Origin: Roseiarcus sp963823165
Lineage (GTDB): Bacteria > Pseudomonadota > Alphaproteobacteria > Rhizobiales > Beijerinckiaceae
Length of the DNA stretch: 64,000 nucleotides
Direction: 5' to 3'
NCBI GenBank assembly: GCA_963823165.1
Contig: CAWGKV010000001.1
Span: forward strand, 558,001-622,000
This document shows, piece by piece, positions 35,691 through 44,108 of this stretch. Within the stretch, counting starts at the first letter, position 1, and each line of letters begins with the position of its first letter. A program made the translations under genes and the position numbers. The notes under the pieces are model-generated. The model saw only the letters and a program-made list of their open reading frames with translations. It did not search any database and was not told the DNA's origin.

Positions 35691-36524
35691 ATGAGGGCTT
35701 CACCGCCGCACCATCCGCCCGCGCCGGGACTGTTGCTGCAACTGCTGGAGGTAAGGGCGCTTTGGGAACATTGCGCGACCCTTGCGATGCGGCCGGTGTG
35801 GAGAATGGCGCCGAGGGGAGACGGGCATCCGGTGCTGGTGCTGCCGGGCCTGGCCGCCGGCGACGCCACCACGGCGCTCATGCGGCGTTTCCTTCGATCG
35901 CGGGGCTTCGCCCCTTCGGGCTGGGGACAGGGGCTCAATCTCGGGCTCAGAGCGGGCGTCATCGAGCGCGCGCACGAGAAGCTGCGCGCGCTTTATGGGG
36001 AACACGGGCAGGCGGTCAGCGTGATCGGCTGGAGCCTCGGCGGCCTCTATGCGCGCGAACTCGCCAAGCACTCCCCCGAGATGGTGCGGCTCTGCATCAC
36101 GTTGGGCTCGCCGTTCACCGGCCATCCGCGCGAAACGAACGCCTGGCGGCTCTACGAATTCGCCAGCGGCCACCGGATCGACTGGCACGATTTCCACGGG
36201 CCGCTCAGGGCCGCCCCGCCGGTGCCCACGACCTCGATCTGGAGCGCCAGCGATGGGATCGTGGCGTGGCGCTGCAGCGTGGAGACGCGGCGCATCCTGG
36301 CGGAGAACATCGTCGTCAGTTCGAGCCACGTCGGCCTCGGGGCGCATCCGGCGGCGCTCTATGCGATCGCCGACCGCCTCGCCCAGCCGGAGGGCCAATG
36401 GGAGCCTTTCCATCGCCGCGGCTGGCGGAGCCTCGTCTATTGCGATCCGCAGCGACAACTGGCGAGGCGCGAGGCGCATGGGCGCGCCACGCTCGACTGG
36501 GCGCAGGCGGTCGGGAAATCATGA
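35691..36524 (+). CDS. Alpha/beta hydrolase, lipase-like
   Basis: A 277-residue cytoplasmic hydrolase. The strand VLVLPGLAAGDATTALMRRF forms the oxyanion region and the nucleophile elbow is VIGWSLGGLYARELA. CITLGSPFTGHPRETNAWRL precedes the acid region SIWSASDGIVAWR, and a conserved VVSSSHVGLGAHPAALY carries the likely catalytic His. It is a clear paralogue of the protein at 38295. ATG 35691 is preferred; 35646 is in frame upstream. Probable role in hydrolysing lipid esters near an acyl-CoA ligase. Confidence 0.7.
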   Translation: MRASPPHHPPAPGLLLQLLEVRALWEHCATLAMRPVWRMAPRGDGHPVLVLPGLAAGDATTALMRRFLRSRGFAPSGWGQGLNLGLRAGVIERAHEKLRALYGEHGQAVSVIGWSLGGLYARELAKHSPEMVRLCITLGSPFTGHPRETNAWRLYEFASGHRIDWHDFHGPLRAAPPVPTTSIWSASDGIVAWRCSVETRRILAENIVVSSSHVGLGAHPAALYAIADRLAQPEGQWEPFHRRGWRSLVYCDPQRQLARREAHGRATLDWAQAVGKS

Positions 36525-36539
36525 CGCGCGGCGCCTGCG

Positions 36540-38186
36540 TCAGGCATAGCTCGCCCGGAGCTTCTTTTTGTCGATCTTGCCGACCGACGTCAGCGGCAGC
36601 TCCGCGACGAAGATCACGTTCTCCGGGATCGCGATTTTCGAGATAAAGCCGCGCTCGACATAGGAGGCGACGTGGAGCCTGATGTCGTCCTCGCCGATCT
36701 TGCCGGCGTGTTCGGGGTGGACGATGACCAGCGCCAGCGGCCGCTCTCCCCACTTGACGTCCTTGATCGGAATGACCGCCGCGCGTTGGACGCCCGATTT
36801 CTCCATGATCATGTTCTCGAGCTCGATAGACGAGATCCATTCGCCGCCGCTCTTGACGATGTCCTTGAGGCGATCGGCAATGCGAACGTAGCCGTCCGCG
36901 TCGATCGACGCGACGTCGCCGGTGTGCAGATAGCCGCCGCCCCACAGCACCTCGGAGGCTTCCGGGTTGTTGAGATATCCCGTCGTCAGCCAAGGCGCGC
37001 GGACGACGACCTCGCCGACCGTCTGGCCGTCATGCGGCACTTCGGCCATGTTCTCGTCGACGACGCGTAGATCGACCATCGGCGCGGCGATGCCGGCCGC
37101 GGTGCGATAATAGACCTCCTGGTCGAAATCTCTCCCGAGATGCTTCGACTTGAGATGCGCGGCGGTCAGCATCGGGCCCGACTCCGACTGCCCGTAGGCC
37201 GAGAACACATCCATTCCACGCGCCAGCGCCGCCCGCGCCAGGGCCGGCGGAAGGGCCGAGCCTCCGATGATCATCGTCAGCCCGGACAAGTCGACGTCTT
37301 CGACGCCCGGCGCGCTGAGGAGCATTTGCAGAATCGTCGGCACGCCGTGGGTGAAGGTCACCTTCTCGGTCTTGATCAGCTTCAGGAACATTTCCGGGCT
37401 ATAGCGGCCCGCGAACACGATTTTGCAGCCCGAGAGCGTTGCCGTGTACGGACAGCCCCAGGCGTGCACGTGGAACATGGGCGTCATCGGCATGTAGACG
37501 TCGTCGCGGTGGAAGCGACCGTGGGTCGGCGGGAGGCCGTATTCGACGAGGCCGGTCAGCGTGTGCAGCACCATCTGCCGGTGACTGAAATAGACGCCCT
37601 TCGGCCGCCCCGTGGTTCCGGTCGTATGGAAGACGGTCGCCCACGCGTTCTCGTCGAAATCCGGGAACGGGAAGTAGGGCGAGCCGAGCGACAGCAACGC
37701 CTCGTATTCCGTGTTGATCGGGAAATCGGTCTGCGGCGGCTCCGGCTGGTCGTGCATGAGCACGTAAGTCTTCACCGCCTTCAGATGCGGCCTGAGCTTC
37801 TCCATCAGCGGCAGGAAATCGGCGTTGAACAGAAGCGTCGTCGCGCCGGTGTCGTTGATGGTGAAGGCGATGTCCTCGGGAATCAGGCTGACGTTGACCG
37901 TCTGCATGACCGCGCCCATCATCGGAATGGCGAAATAGCACTCGTGATAGCGGTCGCTGTCCCATTCGAGGATGGCGACGACGTCGCCCTGGTCGACGCC
38001 GATTTGGTTGAGGCCGCTCGCGAGCCGTCCGACGCGCTCACGAAACTCCCGGTAAGTGCGCCGCCTCAGGTCGCGATACACGATCTCCTGGTCCGGTGCG
38101 CGCATCATCGGCGTATGCAGGAGGTGCTTGATGAGCAGAGGATAAGCGTAGGCCGACGGCGTCGGCGGAATGATCTTGACGGGCAT
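36540..38186 (-). CDS. Fatty-acyl-CoA ligase, AMP-forming (AlkK-like)
   Basis: A 548-residue adenylate-forming enzyme. The AMP motif FHTTGTTGRPKGVYFSHRQM is central. YGQSESGPM, GYLHTGDVASIDADGYVRIA, DRLKDIVKSGGEWISS and the C-terminal PLTSVGKIDKKKLR follow the long-to-medium-chain acyl-CoA ligase pattern. The near-complete match to the AlkK/short-medium chain type suggests fatty-acid activation, feeding the acyltransferase at 39075. An aromatic-acid CoA ligase is less likely. It is convergent with the hydrolase at 35691. Confidence 0.85.
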   Translation of the reverse strand: MPVKIIPPTPSAYAYPLLIKHLLHTPMMRAPDQEIVYRDLRRRTYREFRERVGRLASGLNQIGVDQGDVVAILEWDSDRYHECYFAIPMMGAVMQTVNVSLIPEDIAFTINDTGATTLLFNADFLPLMEKLRPHLKAVKTYVLMHDQPEPPQTDFPINTEYEALLSLGSPYFPFPDFDENAWATVFHTTGTTGRPKGVYFSHRQMVLHTLTGLVEYGLPPTHGRFHRDDVYMPMTPMFHVHAWGCPYTATLSGCKIVFAGRYSPEMFLKLIKTEKVTFTHGVPTILQMLLSAPGVEDVDLSGLTMIIGGSALPPALARAALARGMDVFSAYGQSESGPMLTAAHLKSKHLGRDFDQEVYYRTAAGIAAPMVDLRVVDENMAEVPHDGQTVGEVVVRAPWLTTGYLNNPEASEVLWGGGYLHTGDVASIDADGYVRIADRLKDIVKSGGEWISSIELENMIMEKSGVQRAAVIPIKDVKWGERPLALVIVHPEHAGKIGEDDIRLHVASYVERGFISKIAIPENVIFVAELPLTSVGKIDKKKLRASYA

Positions 38187-38294
38187 GACGCTGCCTCCCC
38201 GAGTTTCGCGGTCTCTTTATCCCGGCTCTGGCGCGGCGCGTTGACGCGGATCAAGAATCGTCGCGAAATCGTGGCAAAGACGCGCCCTGCGGCG

Positions 38295-39071
38295 TCAGGA
38301 CCCGGTGCGTCGGGCTCGCGGGAAGATGGCCGCGACGAGCGGGCCCGGCCGGAAAGGCTTCCAGGCTCCGATCGGCTGAGCCAGGCGGTCGGCGATGACC
38401 CAGAAGGCGGACGGGTTGAAGCCCAGCCCGATATGCGCCCCGCGAACCTCGACGTTCTCCCGCATCGGACCTTCGACTTCCAGGCAGGCCCGCCAGGCGC
38501 ACACGCCGTCGGTGCGACTGTAGATCGACGTGCTCGGGACCGGGAGCGGCAGCGCGAGCTGTCGAACCTGCTCGGCCGAAGGCGCGAGGAATTTTTCGCC
38601 GGTGATGAGCCGCCAGGCGGACATGACATTGGTCGCCGCCGGGCCGGCGAACGGGCTCCCTAGCGTAATCACCATCCGCACGGCTTCCGGCGCGAGGCGG
38701 GTCGCCTCGCGGGCGATGATGCCGCCGCGGCTCCAGCCGACGAGGCTGACCGGGATGCCCGTCATCCCGTGCAGCGTGCGGATCTGGGCCGCGACCGCCG
38801 GCAAGTCGGCCCCGGCCGGCCGGACGTTGCGCCCGCGGTTCCAGCCATGCGCCTGATAGCCAAGGAACTTCAAGTATCGGCGGATCGCCACGGTCGAACG
38901 ATCGCCGCCGCCCATGCCGGGCAGAACGATGACCGGCTGCGGCACGCCGCGCGGCGCCGCCGCCAGGAAGGGCGCGACGGCGAGGAGGTTCGGGATGCCC
39001 AGGACTCCACGCGACTCGATGGCGAATAGGAGCGGCGACGGGGGACGGATGTCGTCGACAGATTTCATCAT
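38295..39071 (-). CDS. Alpha/beta hydrolase, lipase-like, paralogue
   Basis: A 258-residue protein parallel to the one at 35691: VIVLPGMGGGDRSTVAIRRY, the nucleophile elbow SLVGWSRGGIIAREATRLAP, VITLGSPFAGPAATNVMSAW, then SIYSRTDGVCAWRA and VRGAHIGLGFNPSAFWVIAD. It starts three bases after the wax-ester synthase stop, so it belongs to the SDR-hydrolase-acyltransferase operon and may turn over the stored ester. Confidence 0.7.
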   Translation of the reverse strand: MMKSVDDIRPPSPLLFAIESRGVLGIPNLLAVAPFLAAAPRGVPQPVIVLPGMGGGDRSTVAIRRYLKFLGYQAHGWNRGRNVRPAGADLPAVAAQIRTLHGMTGIPVSLVGWSRGGIIAREATRLAPEAVRMVITLGSPFAGPAATNVMSAWRLITGEKFLAPSAEQVRQLALPLPVPSTSIYSRTDGVCAWRACLEVEGPMRENVEVRGAHIGLGFNPSAFWVIADRLAQPIGAWKPFRPGPLVAAIFPRARRTGS

Positions 39072-39074
39072 GAA

Positions 39075-40892
39075 CTAGGGCTCGGCTGGGCTATGGTTCG
39101 GTTTGCGGCGGCGCGGCGCGCTTACGCCCTTGTCGGATCGGGGCGGTTTTGCGGTCTCGAGCGCCCGGCTCCGTCTCGCAGCAGCCGGCGATTCGTCGAG
39201 CGGCGCCCGCTTCACGGCGACCGGCTTCGATGCGGCGCGCCTGTTTTTCGTGGTCGCCTTCGGCTTCACGGCGGGCGTCCTGCCCGGAGCGGGGGACCGG
39301 GCGTCTGCGAGCCTGCGGCGGAGGGCCTCGGTCGCCTCGCCGAGCGCGTCGACCTGCTGCGTCAGCGCGCTCTTCTTTTCGACCTTTTGCGCCCGTGGTT
39401 CGGCCCTCGCTTCGCCGAGCGTGATCGGCATATGCGCGGCGAGCGGAGCCGCAGCCGGCTCCACCGCGATCGTTTCGATTCCCTCCGGGCGGCTCGCTTC
39501 CGAGTCGGCCTTGCGCATCGCCGCGAAGTCTTCGACGACGAAGTCGGCGATGCGCTGCGCGTCGGGCACGGTCTCGCTGCAGGCGATTAGGCCGAAGTCG
39601 AGCTGGTCGAGATAGCTCTGCACGGTGATGTTGAGCGCGCAGCCGTGATAGGGAATCGAAACCGGGAAGTAGTGCGTGGCCGGCGCTCCGACACAATACA
39701 TGGTCTGCCTCGGCCCCGGCACGTTCGAGACGACGAGGTTGAAAAACGGCGATAGATAGTTCGCCGCCCGCGCCCCCGTCCAGAGTCTCACCAGCCCCGT
39801 TACGACGAGCGGAATGCCGAGGATCGACACGTCCATCGTTACCAGGTCGCGCATGTCGGAGAAGAGATTCTTCGCCTCCTGGCCGGCGATCTTCGCCGCG
39901 GCGAGGCGCGGCAGCGGCTCGGCGACGTCGGTCGGCAGGCGCGAGAGGGTGAAGAAGACCTGATTGTTGAGCTGCGCATTCCCGAGCGGCCTGATCGAAA
40001 CCGGCATGCCGGCGGTCAGCGCTTTTTCGGGCAGCGCGCCACGACCGGCGAGGTAACGGCGCAAGGCGCCCGAGCAGAGCGCCAGCACGACGTCATTGAT
40101 CGTGACGCCGCGCGACCTGGCGAGCGCCTTGACGTCGGCGAGCGGCAGCGACGAGGTCGCGTAGACCCGATGGCCCGAAATTGCGGTGTTGAACGGCGTC
40201 CGCGGCATCTCCCTCACGTAGCGAAGGAGAAAGCGCGCGTCGCGGCCGAAATGCGGCGCGGCTTTGGCGAGCGCGCGCGCCATTCCGGGCAGCCCGGTCA
40301 CCGCCCGCCAACCCTGGCGGATGAAATCGCCGAGCGCGGTGCTGGTGAGCTCGATGAAATCGTTGGGTTCGGCGTCCGGCGGGACGATCCTCTGCGGCAG
40401 GGCTTCGTGCTCCGCGCCGGAAGCGAAATCGAAGGTGACGCCGAGCGTCGCCATGCCCGCGAGCCCGTCCATCGTGCTGTGATGCACCTTGACGTAAACG
40501 GCGAAGGCGCCGCTCTCGAGCCCCTCGATGAAGTGGTACTCCCACAGCGGGCGGCTGCGATCGAGCGGGGCGGCGTGCAGCTGCGCGATAAGGGCCCTGA
40601 GCTCCTCCATGCCGCCGGGCTTCGGCAGAGCCTCGTGCCGGATGTGGTAATCGAGGTCCACTTTGCCTTCGATCACCCAGGCCGGTTGGTCGATGCCGAG
40701 CGGCGTCGGCTCGAGGCGGCGGCGGTAGGAAGGCAGGAGATCGAGCCGGGCCGCCACGTGCTCGCGGAAGCGGGCGAAAAGATCGTCCTGCGGCGTCTCC
40801 GGCTTGAAAATCGTGACGCTGGCCACGTGCATCGGCGTCTCGGGCGTCTCCATGTAGAGGAAGAGCGCGTCGACGAAGGAAAGACGTTTCAT
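39075..40892 (-). CDS. Wax ester synthase/diacylglycerol O-acyltransferase with basic C-terminal tail
   Basis: A 605-residue WS/DGAT that would esterify acyl-CoA to a long-chain alcohol or diacylglycerol, making neutral storage lipid at the membrane. The N-terminus (RLSFVDALFLYMETPETPMH) and catalytic HHSTMDG at residues 137-143 are diagnostic. NDVVLALCSGALRRYLAGRG and NLVVSNVPGPRQTMYCVGAP complete the family pattern. Typical members end near residue 460. This one continues for about 140 residues with a heptad-like ALTQQVDALGEATEALRRRL and then a Lys/Arg/Ala/Pro-rich low-complexity tail. ATG 40892 overlaps the upstream hydrolase stop. Confidence 0.9.
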   Translation of the reverse strand: MKRLSFVDALFLYMETPETPMHVASVTIFKPETPQDDLFARFREHVAARLDLLPSYRRRLEPTPLGIDQPAWVIEGKVDLDYHIRHEALPKPGGMEELRALIAQLHAAPLDRSRPLWEYHFIEGLESGAFAVYVKVHHSTMDGLAGMATLGVTFDFASGAEHEALPQRIVPPDAEPNDFIELTSTALGDFIRQGWRAVTGLPGMARALAKAAPHFGRDARFLLRYVREMPRTPFNTAISGHRVYATSSLPLADVKALARSRGVTINDVVLALCSGALRRYLAGRGALPEKALTAGMPVSIRPLGNAQLNNQVFFTLSRLPTDVAEPLPRLAAAKIAGQEAKNLFSDMRDLVTMDVSILGIPLVVTGLVRLWTGARAANYLSPFFNLVVSNVPGPRQTMYCVGAPATHYFPVSIPYHGCALNITVQSYLDQLDFGLIACSETVPDAQRIADFVVEDFAAMRKADSEASRPEGIETIAVEPAAAPLAAHMPITLGEARAEPRAQKVEKKSALTQQVDALGEATEALRRRLADARSPAPGRTPAVKPKATTKNRRAASKPVAVKRAPLDESPAAARRSRALETAKPPRSDKGVSAPRRRKPNHSPAEP

Positions 40893-41809
40893 GGCGAACC
40901 TCCTACGGCGCGCTTGGCCTTGCTTTGCGCCGCGTCCTCGGCCTCCCGGCAATGGCCGGCGATCTCGTCGACGAGCAGCGGAACCAGCGCCTCGGGCAGA
41001 TAGTGGCCCATGCCCGGCACGACCCGCAATCGCGAGCCCGGGATGTTCGCGGCGGTGTCGACGCCGCCGCGCAACGGGACCAGCGGGTCCTCGTCGCCGT
41101 GCAGCACGAGCGTCGGCGCCCGGACGCGGTGAAGCATGCGTGTGCGGCTCGGCGCGGTCTGGATGGCGAGGAGCTGGCGGGTGAATGCGTCGGGACGATA
41201 GCTGCGCCGAACCGCGCGTTCGGTCCGGGCGCGCAGCTCGGCCTCCGTCGGCAAATAAGCGGAGCCGCCGACCAAGCGGAAAAACTCGATCAGGCGGCGG
41301 ATCGCCAGTTCCTTGCTGCGCGGCCGCGGACGAAGCATGGCGCGCAGAATTTTGGGCCGGGGCAGCAGCGGGGTCGGGGACGACATGATCGACGTCAGGC
41401 TCTTGACCCGGTCCGGAAAATCGATGGCGACGATCTGCGCGATCATCCCTCCCATCGACGCCCCTACGACATGGGCCTTGGCGATTTGCAGCGCGTCCAT
41501 AAGGCCGACTGCGTCGCGCGCCATGTCGTTCAGCGTATAGGGCGGCCGGACGGGAAGACGCATGAAGGCGCGCGCGGCGATGGCCGCGGTCGCAACGGGC
41601 CTGGCCGAAGGCATTCGGGTCGAATGGCCGACGTCGCGGTTGTCGAAGCGGACCACGCGGAAGCCGCGCGCGGCGAGGCCTTCGCAGAGCGATTCGGGCC
41701 ACGCCACCAGCTGCATGCCGAGGCCCATGATGAGCAGGATGGCCGGCGCGTCGCCCGATCCCGTCTCGGCGTATTCGAGGGCGATTCCGTTCGCCTGGAC
41801 CTTGGTCAT
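40889..41809 (-). CDS. Alpha/beta hydrolase
   Basis: A 306-residue hydrolase: VQANGIALEYAETGSGDAPA, the oxyanion loop LLIMGLGMQLVAWPE, nucleophile elbow HVVGASMGGMIAQIVAIDFP, the acid in LVLHGDEDPLVPLRGG, and the His in VVPGMGHYLPEALV. The motif set fits esterases/lipases of the TAG-metabolising type and not the meta-cleavage hydrolase DmpD, whose gene would sit next to dmpC. ATG 41809 overlaps the SDR stop and the stop overlaps the acyltransferase start. Confidence 0.75.
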   Translation of the reverse strand: MTKVQANGIALEYAETGSGDAPAILLIMGLGMQLVAWPESLCEGLAARGFRVVRFDNRDVGHSTRMPSARPVATAAIAARAFMRLPVRPPYTLNDMARDAVGLMDALQIAKAHVVGASMGGMIAQIVAIDFPDRVKSLTSIMSSPTPLLPRPKILRAMLRPRPRSKELAIRRLIEFFRLVGGSAYLPTEAELRARTERAVRRSYRPDAFTRQLLAIQTAPSRTRMLHRVRAPTLVLHGDEDPLVPLRGGVDTAANIPGSRLRVVPGMGHYLPEALVPLLVDEIAGHCREAEDAAQSKAKRAVGGSP

Positions 41810-42681
41810 TCGCCGTGGCCTTCGCGAGGCGAGCCGAAACCGCCAAGGGCGCTCGCGATGCGGTCCCAACCGCCCGCGGTCATCCATCCGCCGACGCCTC
41901 GCACGAGTGCGCGGGGCAGGAAAGGCGCCCCGCTCGTCAGCAGGCGGTTGGCGACGCCCGGCACGCAAATCGTCTCGCCCTTCAGACAGGCCGCGCAACC
42001 CAGTTCCGCGACTTCCTGCGGCGACATGATCATCATGGCCGGGATCGGCTTGCCGAGCCTGGAGCTGCGCACCATCGCCGTGTCGGTGGCGCCGGGGCAG
42101 AGCGCGGTCGCGGAAACGCCGGTGTCGGCAAGCTCCGCCGAAAGCGATTCGGTCAGCGACAAGACATAGGCCTTGGCGGCGGCATAGGCGGCGACCCGGG
42201 GGACGGGCGTGAAGCTGAAGATCGAAGCGACGTTGAGAATCCGGCCGCCGCCGCGCTTCAGCATCGGCGGAAGGAAGAGGCGGGTCAGCGCGGTCAGTGC
42301 GACGACATTGATCTGCAGAAGCCTGAGGTGGTCGTCGAGGGGGATTGTCGCGAAATCGCCTTCGAACGCCACGCCGGCGTTATTGACCAGAATGCCCACG
42401 TCGATCCCGGCTCCTTTCAGTGCATCGTCCATCGCCTGCGCGGCGCCGGGAAGGCTGAGGTCGACCGGCATGGTCTTCGCCCGCACGGCGTGGCGCCCGG
42501 CCAGCTCGCCGCCGAGCTCCGCGATCGCCGTCTCGTTGCGCGCCGCAAGGACGAGGTCGTAGCCGCGGGAGGCGAACGCCCTCGCCAGCTCGCGGCCGAT
42601 CCCGGCCGAGGCGCCGGTGACGAGAACCCAGCCCAAGGCCCGGCTGCCGCCTCCGACCTTCGCCTTCGGCTGCTGCGTCAA
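41806..42681 (-). CDS. Short-chain dehydrogenase/reductase
   Basis: A 291-residue SDR with the cofactor motif VLVTGASAGIGRELARAFAS, NNAGVAF and the catalytic AAYAAAKAYVLSLTE (Tyr and Lys), as well as CPGATDTAMV. The TTG at 42681 is chosen because GGGGAGGGG lies just upstream and the resulting N-terminus is short; an in-frame ATG at 42825 gives an unlikely extension. First gene of the lipid operon. Reduction of a fatty aldehyde to the alcohol used for wax esters is possible but unproven. Confidence 0.75.
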   Translation of the reverse strand: MTQQPKAKVGGGSRALGWVLVTGASAGIGRELARAFASRGYDLVLAARNETAIAELGGELAGRHAVRAKTMPVDLSLPGAAQAMDDALKGAGIDVGILVNNAGVAFEGDFATIPLDDHLRLLQINVVALTALTRLFLPPMLKRGGGRILNVASIFSFTPVPRVAAYAAAKAYVLSLTESLSAELADTGVSATALCPGATDTAMVRSSRLGKPIPAMMIMSPQEVAELGCAACLKGETICVPGVANRLLTSGAPFLPRALVRGVGGWMTAGGWDRIASALGGFGSPREGHGE

Positions 42682-42821
42682 ACACCCCTCCCCCACCGCT
42701 AAGCACGAGTCCCGTCCGCTTAATGGAGCCATCACCATAGCGGCGCGCCGCAAAACGGCAATGATCTTCGTCAAATCGGCACGCGGGTCGTGGAACAGTC
42801 GCCCGGACAATCGCGACGCCG

Positions 42822-43130
42822 TCACAGCTTAGGAGCTCGAGACCGAAAGCATTTTCCCGTCGGGAAAAGCGGTCGTGGACCGCGCCCAACCCCCGCTGTT
42901 GCTAGGGCGACGACGGGGTCTCGATCGCCGCCGGCGCCGGCGAGCCCGAGGAACGGCGCGGTCCAGAGAAAGCACAGGATGCGGGTCTTGACGAGGTCGA
43001 CGCCGGCCGAGCCTGCCGCCTCCTCGTTGTCGCGCATGGCGTTGACGCCGAGGCCGACCCGCGAGCGCAAGAGCGCCAAGTCGCGACGAAGGCGACGAGC
43101 GCCAGGCCCGGGCTACGTCTGTCGGCTCAG
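42822..43130 (-). pseudogene. Fragment of a branched-chain amino-acid-type ABC permease (LivM)
   Basis: The minus strand reads ALLRSRVGLGVNAMRDNEEA then AGSAGVDLVKTRIL, the conserved cytoplasmic loop of LivM permeases. One frame over, just upstream, GLALVAFVAT fits the helix before it. Only about 60-70 recognisable residues remain and they degenerate into unrelated sequence. It lies directly after the dmpI gene, so a transporter gene may once have followed the aromatic operon. Confidence 0.6.
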
Positions 43131-43134
43131 CCGG

Positions 43135-43336
43135 TCAGATGGGTTGAACTTCGGACTTTTCTTTGGTCTTGCCCCCGGCCCCGAAGTGCAGCGCGGGAAT
43201 CTCCCGCAAGATGATGCGGATCGAGTTCGCGCGGGGCGGCGATCAATTCCTCGATTGCGTCGGTGACCTTGGCGATGAGGCGCCGCTTAGCTTCGGGCGT
43301 ACGCCCCTCGATCATCGTGATCTCGACGATAGGCAT
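43135..43336 (-). pseudogene. dmpI: 4-oxalocrotonate tautomerase (DmpI/XylH), frameshifted
   Basis: The first 37 residues, PIVEITMIEGRTPEAKRRLI then AKVTDAIEELIAAPRE, are a 4-OT with catalytic Pro1 after Met removal. The rest of the family pattern, SIRIILREIPALHFGAGGKT and EKSEVQPI, is found one frame over and ends at 43135. Deleting base 43225 restores a normal 66-residue tautomerase. As written, the frame would give a 69-residue chimaera lacking the C-terminal half that packs the hexamer. It is the last gene of the meta-cleavage operon, four bases after dmpH. Confidence 0.82.
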
Positions 43337-43340
43337 GAGG

Positions 43341-44108
43341 TCACTCCGCCACGCGGATCGAAACCGATCCGATATTCTGCATCGTGAGCCGCACGCGCTC
43401 GCCGACCTTCAGCGGATGCGCCGCGGTCGCGCCCCCCGCAAGAATGATCCAGCCGGCCTCGAGCCGGCCGAGCGCAGCGCCGGCGAGACGCGCCGCGGCG
43501 ACGAGCGAACGCGAGGGATTGCCGAGGATCGCGGCGGTCGAGCCGATCTCGACCGGACGGCCGTTCACCTCCATCACGAGGCCGAGATTGGAGAAGTCCT
43601 GATCGGGACGCGACCAATCGCCGACGACGAAGCTCGACGAGGAGGAATTGTCCGCAATGACGTCCGGCAGGGCGAATTTGAAGTTCTGGTAGCGCGAATC
43701 GATGATTTCCATCGCCGGCGCGATTCCCCCGACCGCGGCCATCGCCTCGGCCGCGGTGACAATTCCGGTCAGCGGGGCTTTGAGAAGGAACGCGAGTTCG
43801 GGCTCGATGCGCGGGTGGACATAGCGCCGGCGCGACAGCGCGGCGCCCTCCTCGAGACGCATCGCGTCTGTAAGCCGCCCCCACACGACCTCGTCGACCT
43901 TGACCTGCGCCATCTTGGCGCGCGAGGTCAGGCCCATCTTCACGCCGACCAGCTTCTCCCCGCGCCGGACGCGCCGCTCGACCGAAGCCGCCTGGATGGC
44001 GTAGGCGTCGGCGACGCTGAGGGGAGCGGTCTCGGTAAATTGCGGGATGGCGGTCGCGCTGCGCGCCGCCTCATCGACGACTTCCGCGAACCTTGCGATG
44101 TCGGTCAT
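43341..44108 (-). CDS. dmpH: 4-oxalocrotonate decarboxylase
   Basis: A 255-residue enzyme that decarboxylates 2-oxo-3-hexenedioate to 2-hydroxypenta-2,4-dienoate. Fumarylacetoacetase-related fold with KLVGVKMGLTSRAKMAQVKV, RRRYVHPRIEPELAFLLKAP and AMEIIDSRYQNFKF, then SSSFVVGDW. It is related to DmpE but keeps the decarboxylase-type YVHPRIEPE and the order-specific position. ATG 44108 overlaps the dmpG stop by four bases. Confidence 0.9.
   Translation of the reverse strand: MTDIARFAEVVDEAARSATAIPQFTETAPLSVADAYAIQAASVERRVRRGEKLVGVKMGLTSRAKMAQVKVDEVVWGRLTDAMRLEEGAALSRRRYVHPRIEPELAFLLKAPLTGIVTAAEAMAAVGGIAPAMEIIDSRYQNFKFALPDVIADNSSSSSFVVGDWSRPDQDFSNLGLVMEVNGRPVEIGSTAAILGNPSRSLVAAARLAGAALGRLEAGWIILAGGATAAHPLKVGERVRLTMQNIGSVSIRVAE

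Noticed and set aside
40889..41809. Alpha/beta hydrolase as the missing DmpD
   Set aside because: It overlaps lipid-operon genes on both sides and lacks the close DmpD pattern; the position outside the dmp operon also argues against it.
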